Shown one piece after another: positions 26,954 through 36,980 of a stretch of 38,233 nt of DNA. The notes under the pieces were generated by a model, which made no database searches, had not been told where the DNA came from, and saw only the letters and a list, made by a program, of their open reading frames with translations. The stretch's first letter is position 1; the number at the start of each line of letters is the position of its first letter. Origin of the DNA: an uncultured Alphaproteobacteria bacterium. Lineage in GTDB: Bacteria > Pseudomonadota > Alphaproteobacteria > RUG11792. The position numbers and the translations under genes were made by a program. Location of the stretch: NCBI GenBank assembly GCA_947367345.1, contig CANBDL010000005.1:1-38233 (forward strand), given 5' to 3'.

Positions 26954-29032
26954 CTAAAACCTCATAGAAAGCTTCAATCGACCACGTTCATCCGTCCCAA
27001 TAACCTTTGTCTTGACGATCTGACCAACAGACAATACATCTTCAACTTTATTGATGCGCCCTTCTGCAATATTGCTTATATGAAGAAGACCATCCTTCGA
27101 TCCAACAGAAATAAATGCGCCAAAACTTGTAATCTCAACAACAGTACCATCAACAAGATCTCCCAGATCGCATGATACGCAGATATTTCTTATTTTTTGT
27201 ATTGCGGAGTCGAGATTCTGCTTCGTGGCAGCATATACTGATATAACTCCTGTATCTTCTATTTCTATCTTTGCGCCGGTTGAATCGCATATTTCCTTTA
27301 TATTTTTCCCACCAGGCCCAATCAGATCTCTGATCTTATTCTTCGGTATGGAAATATTTTCTATTCTTGGGGCATTATCACAAACAGAGTCTCTGTTCTT
27401 TGATATTGTATTGCTCATAATACCGAGAATCCTCTGAACACCAGTCCAGGCTTGACCAACGGCCTTCCTCAAGATATCTGGATTGATGCCATCAATCTTA
27501 AGATCCATCTGAAGTGCCGTTATACCATTTGGGGTGCCGGCAACTTTGAAATCCATATCGCCTAAAGCATCCTCGTCCCCTATTATGTCAGACAATACAA
27601 CATATTCATCGCCATCTTTGATCAAACCCATAGCTATCCCTGCAACAGGAGATTGCATTGGTACTCCAGAAGACATTAGGGCCATTGAAGCTCCACAAAC
27701 AGTAGCCATGGATGACGAGCCATTTGATTCAGTTATCTCTGAGACAACCCTAATCGAGTAAGGGAATACAGATTTTGGTGGCAAAACAGCCTGAAGAGCT
27801 CTGGATGCTAGCTTACCATGGCCTATTTCTCTACGACTAGGAGCACTAAGCCTACCGCATTCCCCAACGGCAAACTGATGAAAATTATAATGGAGTACAA
27901 AGCTCTCTTTCCTCTCGCCATATATGTCATCCACAATCTGGGAATCAGAAGAGCTACCCAAAGTAACAGTCACAAGGGCCTGAGTCTCACCGCGAGTAAA
28001 TAAAGAACTACCGTGAACAACTGGCAAAACATCAACATCGCAGGCTATCTGCCTTATCTCTTCTGGAGCACGGCCATCAATGCGGCTTTTATTCTTTATT
28101 ACATATTCACGCATTATGGACGAAACACATAGCTTGAATCCGGCATCTATCACACTCTCACAATAAGAATCACAATATTTCTGAACAACATTCTTTTTGA
28201 TAGATTCCAAGCATGATCTTCTTTTTAATTTCGAAGTTGTACAGATTGCACCAAGAAGATCATCATGATATTCATTATCTATCAGATCAACCAAAGCCTT
28301 CCTCTCCGACCCGAATCCGTCATAATCTGGCTTATCTTTTTTAGACTTTGATACAAAATCCTCGATCATATCAAGTACTGGCTTTATTCCATTATGACCA
28401 TACAATATTGCATCAACAATTTTGTCACCAGGCAATTCACATGCATCGGCCTCAACCATCAAGATGCTATTTTTTGTGCCGGCAACATAAAGATTCAATA
28501 TTGGATTTTGATTATGGCAGCAATCCACCCCAGCATTTAATACGAAGTCGCCGCTAACATTATCAATACCAACCCTGGATATAGCAACAGGAGTATCAAA
28601 AGGAAGAGACGATGCACACAGAGCTGCAGAGGCCCCTATAACAGAGGCAATCTCGGGAGGGCAGCACTCGTCAAAACTGAGTACAGTGCAAATCACCTGA
28701 ACTTCATTAAAAAAGTCGTCTGGGAAGAGTGGTCTCAATGGACGATCAATAAGACGCGAAACAAGAGTTTCTCTATCTGAAGGCTTACCTTCTCTCTTCA
28801 CGAAGCCACCAGGAAACTTACAAGCAGAATAAAATCTTTCCTGATAATTAATGACAAGTGGGAAAAACGACACATCTTCTGATTTTTTATCTGACTTAGT
28901 GACGGTACACAAAACAGTTGTATTACCGTATTTTACTAAAACAGACATTTCGGCTTGACGAGCAATTCTGCCTGTTTCAATGATCAATTTTACACCATTC
29001 CACAAAACAGAACTTCTAACAAGACTAAACAT
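26954..29032 (-). CDS. pnp: Polyribonucleotide nucleotidyltransferase (PNPase)
   Basis: PNPase degrades RNA 3'-5' using phosphate and can add nucleotides in reverse. The 692-residue sequence is full length. It has two RNase PH domains (the first with SDRETLVSRLIDRPLRPLF, the second with FTRGETQALVTVTLGS and PSRREIGHGKLASRAL), an alpha-helical linker, a KH domain with IPKNKIRDLIGPGGKNIKEI, and a C-terminal S1 domain with EITSFGAFISVGSKDGLLH. ATG 29032 gives the family start. A strong promoter lies at 29109-29136. rpsO, the usual neighbour, is elsewhere. An MFS gene follows on the same strand. Confidence 0.97.
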   Translation of the reverse strand: MFSLVRSSVLWNGVKLIIETGRIARQAEMSVLVKYGNTTVLCTVTKSDKKSEDVSFFPLVINYQERFYSACKFPGGFVKREGKPSDRETLVSRLIDRPLRPLFPDDFFNEVQVICTVLSFDECCPPEIASVIGASAALCASSLPFDTPVAISRVGIDNVSGDFVLNAGVDCCHNQNPILNLYVAGTKNSILMVEADACELPGDKIVDAILYGHNGIKPVLDMIEDFVSKSKKDKPDYDGFGSERKALVDLIDNEYHDDLLGAICTTSKLKRRSCLESIKKNVVQKYCDSYCESVIDAGFKLCVSSIMREYVIKNKSRIDGRAPEEIRQIACDVDVLPVVHGSSLFTRGETQALVTVTLGSSSDSQIVDDIYGERKESFVLHYNFHQFAVGECGRLSAPSRREIGHGKLASRALQAVLPPKSVFPYSIRVVSEITESNGSSSMATVCGASMALMSSGVPMQSPVAGIAMGLIKDGDEYVVLSDIIGDEDALGDMDFKVAGTPNGITALQMDLKIDGINPDILRKAVGQAWTGVQRILGIMSNTISKNRDSVCDNAPRIENISIPKNKIRDLIGPGGKNIKEICDSTGAKIEIEDTGVISVYAATKQNLDSAIQKIRNICVSCDLGDLVDGTVVEITSFGAFISVGSKDGLLHISNIAEGRINKVEDVLSVGQIVKTKVIGTDERGRLKLSMRF

Positions 29033-29393
29033 GCGACTAAAACCCTACTGCCAAACAAACACTAGCTCCATAATTGGACCAGTAAATGTGATAGTCATAT
29101 ATAATGTGATTATACCACATCTAAACAAAATTTCAATGGAACCAAGGCGAATAATGCAATAGAAAATATGGCATAAATTAACACAAAAAATATACAATTA
29201 TTTATGCCGACAAAGAAATGTCAAATATTCATGGCAAACACATAATTCAACTCAGATATTCGGTATAAAATTAGACATGCTAAAATCATACATCTACTTC
29301 GGAATAAAAGCGGAATAAAAATAAAAACAAAACAACCACAAATGCAAGATATAAAAACCTACTTCTGAAGACAAACATAGTATTTTACTTATA
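29033..29393. other. Intergenic stretch between pnp and the serine hydrolase gene
   Basis: It holds the pnp promoter at its left. The right part, toward 29393, is AT-rich and would contain the 3' end of the minus-strand hydrolase transcript, but no clear terminator hairpin was found. No other gene is visible. Confidence 0.4.
29109..29136 (-). promoter_or_regulatory. Promoter of pnp
   Basis: On the minus strand TTGAAA (29136-29131), a 16-bp spacer and TATAAT (29114-29109), with TG at 29117-29116 forming a perfect extended -10. The -10 sits inside a small inverted repeat, ATGTG-N7-CACAT. The start would be about 70 nt before the pnp start codon. Confidence 0.7.
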
Positions 29394-30617
29394 CTAAACC
29401 TTATTAACATATTTTTTATATTGTTTTATAAATGGCAAAACACACGATAATATAGTGCCCTCTATATCATTGACCTCGACAGGAGAATTTTCGTATTTAT
29501 ATCTACATACAATAACAAGATCAAGTGGTTTACACATAATAACATGAGTTTTGTACTTGTGAATAACGCTCTTTAGGCCATAAATAAATAAAACACATCC
29601 AACAGGCAACACCACGGTATGATTATTTGTATATCCAAGGCCCCAGTCAAAAAATTTAACATCCATATTGTAATATTTGCTCATCATAAATTGTTTTGCA
29701 AACATGTAAATCTCATTCATTGTTAAGAAATAATCACAAGACCCCTCCAGAGAGATGCAAGCATTCTTATCGGTTATCTCATACGGTTCAAGACTATTGC
29801 CAAAAATATTTGGCAAATAATGATTAAAAATATTCTCTTTACACTTCACATCAACGCCATCACATAATAAAGAAATCGTTTTCACAATTTGAAACAATAC
29901 AGTATAGTTTGCATTGCTATAATGATTTACCAACGATACATCATCCAATTTTTTTCCATCTAAGCGTCTCTCTTTGATGTAATTCTCGAACAATTTGCTA
30001 TCAATATCACGTAAACCACTTTTATGACAAACAAAACTACCAATCGTTTTGTTACACAATTTTTCAAAAATTTCACTATCTGTATCTGTTACTTGAAATA
30101 TTTTTTCATCTAGATAACATTTTTCATCAAGAACATTAAGAAAATCACGCAATTTATCAAAAAAATCACACAATGTAGGTGAATTACTTTTCCCATTTTC
30201 AACAAGACGATTAAACAATTGATTTATGGTGCAATTCTCAGCATCCGAATACAATATATTATGATTCCGCAAAACAGTTTTCAATAAAAACACTGTTATA
30301 GTTTTTCCAACTGAACAAACATTATATTTTTCTTCTGTACAACCATAACAAAATTCGCGATCTTTTTCTTTTGCATATATAGCATCCAACTTATCTTTCT
30401 TATAGATGCCCTGCAACAAATCATCTATGGCTCTTATTACGTCAGCAATACAATATTTTTGCTTATCTTCAATTGAGACATCTGCAGAACTACATTTACA
30501 ATTGTTTTGATATAGAGGAGAAGAAAAAATAATATAGCACTTATAATCAAATACACAAAAAACAAACAGAATGTATATAAAACTACGTAAAATCATTTCC
30601 TTATTGTAACGCAACAT
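29394..30617 (-). CDS. Exported serine hydrolase of the class C beta-lactamase / DD-peptidase fold
   Basis: The family (PF00144-type: AmpC, DD-peptidases, esterases) uses a Ser in SxxK and a Tyr in YxN. Both are present: CSVGK with Ser102 and Lys105, and HYSNANY with Tyr233 and Asn235. A HKSGL block at 198-202 stands where the family has HTSGL. The spacing between SxxK and YxN (131 residues) is longer than in AmpC, pointing to an insertion. The N-terminus (MLRYNKEMILRSFIYILFVF) looks like a signal peptide or anchor, so it acts outside the cytoplasm. Many Cys follow. The start is uncertain: GTG 30632, ATG 30617 and ATG 30596 are all possible. Its neighbour at 30712 is a paralogue with broken motifs. 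Substrate unknown. Confidence 0.65.
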   Translation of the reverse strand: MLRYNKEMILRSFIYILFVFCVFDYKCYIIFSSPLYQNNCKCSSADVSIEDKQKYCIADVIRAIDDLLQGIYKKDKLDAIYAKEKDREFCYGCTEEKYNVCSVGKTITVFLLKTVLRNHNILYSDAENCTINQLFNRLVENGKSNSPTLCDFFDKLRDFLNVLDEKCYLDEKIFQVTDTDSEIFEKLCNKTIGSFVCHKSGLRDIDSKLFENYIKERRLDGKKLDDVSLVNHYSNANYTVLFQIVKTISLLCDGVDVKCKENIFNHYLPNIFGNSLEPYEITDKNACISLEGSCDYFLTMNEIYMFAKQFMMSKYYNMDVKFFDWGLGYTNNHTVVLPVGCVLFIYGLKSVIHKYKTHVIMCKPLDLVIVCRYKYENSPVEVNDIEGTILSCVLPFIKQYKKYVNKV

Positions 30618-30657
30618 ATAGCACCAAACCACTCACAATAAAAAAAGCCTTTTATAA

Positions 30658-30687
30658 CAGAAAAACAATAATATGTTTGTCTTTCTG
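30658..30687 (-). terminator. Hairpin, probable terminator of the pseudo-hydrolase gene
   Basis: On the minus strand CAGAAAGACAA (30687-30677) pairs with TTGTTTTTCTG (30668-30658) with one G-U pair and an 8-nt loop. A T7 run follows about 10 nt later. It lies 25 nt past the stop of the upstream gene. Confidence 0.45.
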
Positions 30688-30711
30688 CTTGTTTTTATGA
30701 CCTAATTCGTC

Positions 30712-31917
30712 TTATTTTTTCCTCTTATTTTTCCTCTTATTTTTATTAAAAACTAAATCATATGCATTGTCTATGGCAGAGAAGATATTACTCCACAAAT
30801 ATTGACTATCTACAGCGCATACAACATATAGATTCTTCTTTTTATTGCAATACAGCATGCCTTTTAAGCTGCAATACTTAGCGAATGTAAATCTCGAATC
30901 CACTTTACTATCATCATCTTTGCTACACGAGATACCATAACAATGCATACCATCATAATCACAAATAGCATTATCCAAGCAAATTTTGAAAATTTCACTA
31001 TCCAGAAAATCCCTTGTGAATTTTTCCCAATCTGAAGCGCCAACCACTATAGACATACCACCCTGTATTATGCAAGTTGGCAGAAGAGATATCTTGCTAG
31101 GAATACATAATGAAGTACTATCAACAGCACGCATCATGAACCCATCACTTAAATTTGCAAGAGTCTTAAGTCCTTTGGCTTTCGCTAAATCTTCGACTAA
31201 ATCACCAAACTTTTTTCCAGAAAGTTCTTCCGCAATCATACTGGCAATAACATAATTAAACATAGAATAATGCCAAGAATGCAAATTCTTATTCTCTTGA
31301 GAATACGGAAGTCCAGCTACAACCTTGAACATATTGGTCTTCATAAAAAGAAAATTAGAAATAATGGCTCGACTTATAATGTGTTGAAAATACGCATATC
31401 CTAATAAACCGCTAGTGTGCGATAGCAATTGATGGATTGTAACATCTTTGATCCATGAGCAATTTATCGAACTACATAGCCTCTGTAAATCATTTATCTT
31501 GCCAAGCGGGGTTTTAATGATATCTGTAACCTTGTCTTTACCATACTTCTTAATCAAGATATCCAACAATATATATGTTGTAAACTGAGTGCTCAAAGAC
31601 CCAATTGGTAAAGAACAATCTTGCTTAAACCCCTTACAACAAATTGGATCAGAATTTACGTACACAATATATTTACTATTTTGACAACTATCCTTTGATA
31701 AAACACGATCTATCTCGTTAAGGCCGTTTTTTATCTCTATCTTAAACCGCCTAATTAATTCTTCATCTGTATCAGGTGACACAGAAATCTTCTCCGACGA
31801 TTTACAGTCAGAGTTATTATCGTGTCTCTCATCGCATGCAATTGAGATTTCACCCATACCGGCAAACAATGATGCAATCAGCAAAACAAGATAATTTATT
31901 TTTTTATCAAACAACAT
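30712..31917 (-). CDS. Exported beta-lactamase-fold protein with degenerate catalytic motifs
   Basis: The fold is recognisable as PF00144-type. LPIGSLSTQFTTYILL is at 103-118, IHQLLSHTSGLLGY at 161-174, and WHYSMFNYVIASMIAEELSG at 215-234. In active members the first block is SxxK and the third is YxN. Here they read Ser107-Leu-Ser-Thr110 and Tyr217-Ser-Met219, so the catalytic Lys and Asn are both gone, while the HTSGL block is intact. This suggests a pseudo-enzyme that may bind a ligand or partner. A signal peptide (about 1-27) precedes a polar linker, and a Lys/Arg-rich tail ends the 401-residue protein. The paralogue with intact motifs follows about 94 nt downstream on the same strand. 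An unrecognised structured RNA lies just upstream. Confidence 0.7.
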   Translation of the reverse strand: MLFDKKINYLVLLIASLFAGMGEISIACDERHDNNSDCKSSEKISVSPDTDEELIRRFKIEIKNGLNEIDRVLSKDSCQNSKYIVYVNSDPICCKGFKQDCSLPIGSLSTQFTTYILLDILIKKYGKDKVTDIIKTPLGKINDLQRLCSSINCSWIKDVTIHQLLSHTSGLLGYAYFQHIISRAIISNFLFMKTNMFKVVAGLPYSQENKNLHSWHYSMFNYVIASMIAEELSGKKFGDLVEDLAKAKGLKTLANLSDGFMMRAVDSTSLCIPSKISLLPTCIIQGGMSIVVGASDWEKFTRDFLDSEIFKICLDNAICDYDGMHCYGISCSKDDDSKVDSRFTFAKYCSLKGMLYCNKKKNLYVVCAVDSQYLWSNIFSAIDNAYDLVFNKNKRKNKRKK

Positions 31918-32021
31918 AAAATTATTTTCAACCTTATCTATATAAAAAAATGTCTAAGCTCTCAAAAATCAATTGCCTGCACAAATACGTTCATCATAAA
32001 CAATCAATACCAAGAAGGCCA

Positions 32022-32172
32022 ACCAGAACACTGGAAACCGCAGGAACACAACAAAGTGCTCCACGTGCAAGCTGAAACAGCTCGCTCCTCTTGTACCGAA
32101 ACTAGTTTGTTTGAGAACCAAACTAGATTTTTGCGTAGATTACGCTGACTTTTTGGGTACAATGCCGTCTAC
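32022..32172 (-). ncRNA. Unrecognised multi-hairpin RNA
   Basis: On the minus strand five helices follow a good promoter. P1 TTGTACC (32161-32155) pairs with GGTACAA (32096-32090) and encloses two hairpins: GCGTA/TACGC (32144-32132) and CTAGTTTG/CAAACTAG (32125-32101, read on either strand). Then come GCGAGCTG/CAGCTTGC (32084-32066), GGAGCAC/GTGTTCC (32061-32042), and a short CCAG/CTGG (32034-32023). The fourth and fifth helices each contain one G-U pair that would be an A-C mismatch on the plus strand, so the minus strand is the transcribed one. It is not tmRNA, 4.5S, 6S, RNase P RNA or a tRNA that I can recognise. No clear terminator was found, so it could be an independent RNA or the leader of the gene at 30712. 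Confidence 0.55.
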
Positions 32173-32178
32173 ATCAAA

Positions 32179-32207
32179 GATTATAACATAAAATAACACA
32201 AAAAACA
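32179..32207 (-). promoter_or_regulatory. Promoter of the structured RNA
   Basis: On the minus strand TTGTTT (32207-32202), a 17-bp spacer and TATAAT (32184-32179), with TG giving an extended -10 (TATG-T-TATAAT). The same 11-base string precedes rpsO. The start would be near 32172, about 10 nt before helix P1. Confidence 0.65.
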
Positions 32208-32338
32208 AGAAACATGTTTTTACAAGGCTCCAAACAACAAATTCTCAAAAGAAAATCTTGTACACAACGGAATTTAGAAAAAAATAAAAAAAAATAAGAC
32301 GAGGCCACTAATAATAGCAAGACAAGATAAAATCAAGG

Positions 32339-33094
32339 CTATTCGTCTATGTACTCAGTTATAATGTCGGAGATCGTCTTATTGATTTTTTTTCTTTTAT
32401 CCGATGTAATTTTATCATCCTTGTTTTTTTTTGTTGATAACTTCGCTATACCGCTGTACTGCGAATCGTTGTTGCTAAATATCCTCGAATCCCTATTTCT
32501 TGTGGCGGGCAATTTCTTTGTATTATGTGACGATACATCGCCATCAGACGTGAAAGAAAGTATCTCGATCCTCCTGTCATTGTCGACTGACTCTATTATA
32601 TACTCAGAAATTTTGTGTGGTAGCATTATGGTAATAAGGTTTGATGTTCTGTATATATGCTTGTATAAATCAGACGAAGATGACATAGTCTTGTATGAAA
32701 CATTGTAATTGTGTGCTAAATTCGTTACAAATATTTCTATAGCACAACACAAAACAAGACCTCGTAAAAAACCAAATAACGATCCGAAGAGCCTATCCAA
32801 ATTCTTAAACGATGTTTTCTTGATGGCCACTTTACACATGTGAGTTAGGATACTGAAGAGAACAACCGATATGACGAAACAAATTGCGTATGATGCTATT
32901 TTGGCCGATATTTCATTCGCTATCCCAGAAAAAACTTTGAAAATTTTCGGAGCTATTTTGACTGATAGCCAAGATGATACTGCAATTGAGGCAAGAGACA
33001 GGAGCTCATATACAAGACCTCTTATGTATCCAGCCAATAGAGATATCAGTATTGCTGCAACAATAATTATGTCAATTATATGTATTTCTTTCAT
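32339..33094 (-). CDS. cvpA: CvpA family membrane protein
   Basis: CvpA-family proteins are small inner-membrane proteins linked to colicin V production and envelope stress; their molecular job is not settled. The sequence has about four hydrophobic segments in residues 1-135. The typical LLAGYIRGLVYELLSL block follows TM1, and LDRLFGSLFGFLRGLVL follows later. The C-terminal 100 residues are polar and Lys/Ser-rich, longer than in short members. At 251 residues it is within range. It starts 16 nt after the tgt stop, so it is in the same operon. Confidence 0.88.
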   Translation of the reverse strand: MKEIHIIDIIIVAAILISLLAGYIRGLVYELLSLASIAVSSWLSVKIAPKIFKVFSGIANEISAKIASYAICFVISVVLFSILTHMCKVAIKKTSFKNLDRLFGSLFGFLRGLVLCCAIEIFVTNLAHNYNVSYKTMSSSSDLYKHIYRTSNLITIMLPHKISEYIIESVDNDRRIEILSFTSDGDVSSHNTKKLPATRNRDSRIFSNNDSQYSGIAKLSTKKNKDDKITSDKRKKINKTISDIITEYIDE

Positions 33095-33110
33095 ATTGCA
33101 CCAAATTTAT

Positions 33111-34370
<1,260 letters not shown>

Positions 34371-34399
34371 TTAGGAAGTCAGCTATAATACCTATAAGC

Positions 34400-34771
34400 T
34401 TATACGCTATAGGCTGAGCGCTTTTTCTCTGTAATACGAGCTGCTTTACCTGTTCTATTACGCAGATAATAAAGTTTTGCTCTTCTTACTCTACCGTGCT
34501 TGACAACTTTGATTTGTATGTTTGGTGAATAAAGTGGGAATAGCCTCTCGACACCCTCGTCATCAACGATCTTTCTGACCTTGAATGATGATCCTAGGCC
34601 TCTGTTCTTGCGAGCTATAACAACACCTTCAAATGTTTGTGTACGCTCTTTAGAACCTTCCACAACCTTGACCAATACCTTGACCGTATCTCCGGCTCTA
34701 AAATCAGGTATTTCTTTGTTCTCTGTCAACCTCTGTATCTGAGCTTGATTAAGTTTTTCTAACAAATTCAT
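34400..34771 (-). CDS. rplS: 50S ribosomal protein L19
   Basis: L19 lies at the 30S-50S interface and forms part of intersubunit bridges. The 123-residue sequence has the family blocks [39 protein letters not shown] and [20 protein letters not shown], then [17 protein letters not shown] strong AGGAG ribosome site precedes the ATG. tgt follows on the same strand. The usual rpsP-rimM-trmD neighbours are not here, so the operon is broken. Confidence 0.97.
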   Translation of the reverse strand: MNLLEKLNQAQIQRLTENKEIPDFRAGDTVKVLVKVVEGSKERTQTFEGVVIARKNRGLGSSFKVRKIVDDEGVERLFPLYSPNIQIKVVKHGRVRRAKLYYLRNRTGKAARITEKKRSAYSV

Positions 34772-35207
34772 TTGTCAACTCCTATGCAAGTATTGGTGCT
34801 GCAACCTTAAGACTTTGGCATAACCAATCGTAATCTTATGTTGACTTGATTTTAGATCACTTAGTCTTGCAGTTGTTGTTATATTTCTGTTGATCTACAT
34901 AACTTATAATACGTAACCACAAAAATAAAACAAGCACTTTTCTTTTGGTCAACATATAACACCATTTTACTTTACCCAGTTCATGTAAGTCAAATCTTTG
35001 ATTCTCTTCTGTATGCCTCATAATCTTGATACATCAACAAATCCATAATTCTCGCGATATATTAATCAATTAATCGCGCAACATTTTCTACTTAAACACA
35101 TATATAGAGATATTAAAAACAATATTACTGTAAGCATAACCAATATTGACAGTACACCTTAAGTTCTAATACAATGTAAGCATATAGTGAATTCACGAGA
35201 ATATATT
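34772..35207. other. Intergenic stretch between divergent rplS and the exported beta-rich protein
   Basis: The left part must hold the rplS promoter, but no convincing -35/-10 pair was found. The right part has a clear promoter at 35146-35175. No RNA gene or ORF of note was seen between them. Confidence 0.4.
35146..35175 (+). promoter_or_regulatory. Near-consensus promoter of the exported beta-rich protein
   Basis: TTGACA (35146-35151, 6/6), an 18-bp spacer and TACAAT (35170-35175, 5/6). It has the best -35 match found in the window. Transcription would start near 35182, about 26 nt before the ATG. Confidence 0.75.
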
Positions 35208-36137
35208 ATGAAATTTTTTCAAACCAGGAATCTGGCAAAATTCTTCCTTGCTTTCGCATCATTGTTATGCGTGTCTTACGTAGATGCCACGAAAGATCAA
35301 CACAACAAAAAAGATCCATGGAAAACGTATAAAGACTTCAATACATATGGATCGATAGAGGGAGAAGCAGAGTTTAAATGGACTGTCAATAAGATATATT
35401 CACCATCTCTATCTATCTCAGCAAAGTATAAGATACCAGAATTGATTTGCTTTATTATTGATAACCACGAGAAATTTAGTTACAATGATCAATATGGTGA
35501 ATACATCTTATCACTGAAAAATCTAACATTCAGCATAAAAAACAATCACTGCATCAGTATAACCGACAAAATGAAACTTAATTTCTGTATCGAAAACCCT
35601 ATAACTATACCTAAATTAGGTGGAAAACCTGCAATAGATGAAGAAAAGATTGCAAGAAAAGCTCAACTTCTATCTGCATTAATAGCTCAAATAAAGACCT
35701 CAATATCGTTTGAGTATGCTCTCACAAATTTCTTCAAGGTAAAAGCTGAATATTCTGTGCCAAGTGTTGCATATTTCAGAGTTGGTGAGTTTGCAGTAAA
35801 ATGCTCTTTCGACTTCAAGTATTGCGACATTTCCTTTGGATACAAGTTTAAATATAATGCAATTAAAAAGAAGGAAGAGGGCAATAAGAAAGGTAAACAA
35901 AGTACAGATAAAGAACCTCAAATGATTGTAAAAGTCTGGGAAGCTAACGGTTATGTAGACGGCTATGGAAATGCAGACAAAAAATTTGAACATGCAATTG
36001 CATTCGATATCAGTGGTAAATTCAAAGTCGCAAAACAATTCGATATAACTAACGGATTTGCGATAAATCTTAAATCCACAGCAAAGCTTGGACTAGATAT
36101 GGAAGCATCTAAATATAAAGAACTAGCAGCTGCCTAA
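35208..36137 (+). CDS. Exported beta-rich protein, possible outer-membrane protein (orphan)
   Basis: The family is not recognised. The 309-residue protein starts MKFFQTRNLAKFFLAFASLL, a Sec signal peptide ending near VSYVDA. The mature part has many stretches of alternating hydrophobic and polar residues (for example SIEGEAEFKWTV, LSISAKYKI, ISFEYALTNFFKVKAEYSV, KCSFDFKYCDISFGYKFKY), as in transmembrane beta-strands. It lacks the aromatic C-terminal residue usual for BAM substrates (it ends ELAAA), so it may be a periplasmic beta protein instead. ATG 35208 is chosen because the signal peptide starts there; the frame opens at 35187. Its near-consensus promoter suggests strong expression. Confidence 0.65.
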   Translation: MKFFQTRNLAKFFLAFASLLCVSYVDATKDQHNKKDPWKTYKDFNTYGSIEGEAEFKWTVNKIYSPSLSISAKYKIPELICFIIDNHEKFSYNDQYGEYILSLKNLTFSIKNNHCISITDKMKLNFCIENPITIPKLGGKPAIDEEKIARKAQLLSALIAQIKTSISFEYALTNFFKVKAEYSVPSVAYFRVGEFAVKCSFDFKYCDISFGYKFKYNAIKKKEEGNKKGKQSTDKEPQMIVKVWEANGYVDGYGNADKKFEHAIAFDISGKFKVAKQFDITNGFAINLKSTAKLGLDMEASKYKELAAA

Positions 36138-36164
36138 CAGTAATAATAGATCCATGACATTTTG

Positions 36165-36173
36165 TGGTAAAAT
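36165..36173 (+). promoter_or_regulatory. Extended -10 upstream of the BI-1 family gene
   Basis: TG-G-TAAAAT lies 31 nt before the start codon at 36205. There is no good -35. Confidence 0.4.
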
Positions 36174-36204
36174 GTAATTAGGTTCTATGTTCAGGTGTAC
36201 TTTA

Positions 36205-36954
36205 ATGAAGTCTGATTCTTTTGTAAATACAATTATCATAGAGGATAATACGAGGCAAAATAGAAGCACAAACTATTTTGCCAGAACTATGCTCAAGGTT
36301 ATGTCCGGTCTCCTTGTGACAGCCGCTACATCTTACGTGTGCATTGCAAGTGGCTTAGTTCTATCTATCTGTTCAGCCTTCGTGAGACACGGTTTTGCAT
36401 CGATGTTGGCTCTCATCTTGTTGTATGGGTTTATCAATACATCTATGGCCAAAAACGTTGTTAACAACAGTGCTAATACTTCTACTGTGAATGCTATATT
36501 TTATTTTCACGCTGTATTGGAGGGATTGACGATATCTCCTCTTGTATTCTTTAGTACAGGTTCAAACGTTACAACAGCGTTTCTTGCAAGCGCATCACTT
36601 TTCGCATTCTTGGCTGCTACATCTTTGAGATCCGAAAGCACAAACCTCTTGAGCTTTGGAAGAATGATTTCTGCGACAAGCTTTGCATTGCTATTTATTG
36701 CTGTGGCTAACATCTTTATAAAATCAGACGTGATTTCTGTTGGTATATCCGCGGTCTTTGTGGTTATTTGCGCTATAGCAACTGTTTATGATATCCAGTG
36801 GATGAAGATGTTGTTTGAAAATTGCGGAGAAGACGAAAAGCAGAATGATAAATTTACAACAATGGCTGCAATGATGCTTCACTCAAATATAGTTAATATG
36901 TTCTGGCACATCCTGAGATTATTAAACTATCTCTCAGACAGAAGAAAAGACTAA
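36205..36954 (+). CDS. Bax inhibitor-1 / YccA family membrane protein
   Basis: Members are six- to seven-helix membrane proteins, some shown to leak calcium or protons in a pH-dependent way. Others act with FtsH. The 249-residue sequence has a polar N-terminus of about 30 residues, then about seven hydrophobic segments. Family-like blocks are HAVLEGLTISPLVFFSTGS, LLSFGRMISATSFALLFIAV and ATVYDIQWMKMLFE, where the DIQ pattern usually lies. The ATG at 36205 follows AGGTG with good spacing and is preferred over 36187. Ends HILRLLNYLSDRRKD. tilS follows after 26 nt and is probably cotranscribed. Confidence 0.85.
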   Translation: MKSDSFVNTIIIEDNTRQNRSTNYFARTMLKVMSGLLVTAATSYVCIASGLVLSICSAFVRHGFASMLALILLYGFINTSMAKNVVNNSANTSTVNAIFYFHAVLEGLTISPLVFFSTGSNVTTAFLASASLFAFLAATSLRSESTNLLSFGRMISATSFALLFIAVANIFIKSDVISVGISAVFVVICAIATVYDIQWMKMLFENCGEDEKQNDKFTTMAAMMLHSNIVNMFWHILRLLNYLSDRRKD

Positions 36955-36980
36955 CAACTTTATCGTAAATATTTTTATCA

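Larger units (their letters stand above)
31918..32338. other. Intergenic stretch holding a structured RNA and its promoter
   Basis: This gap separates cvpA from the pseudo-hydrolase. It contains the RNA candidate at 32022-32172 and its promoter. A T7 run near 31944-31950 (minus strand) lies closer to the pseudo-hydrolase start but has no stem before it. Otherwise nothing is seen. Confidence 0.5.

Noticed and set aside
32022-32172. Assigning the structured RNA to tmRNA, 6S, SRP or RNase P RNA
   Set aside because: The tag frame, GGTTCGA arm, GGAAGCAGC loop and GAGGAAAGTC core of these RNAs are all absent.
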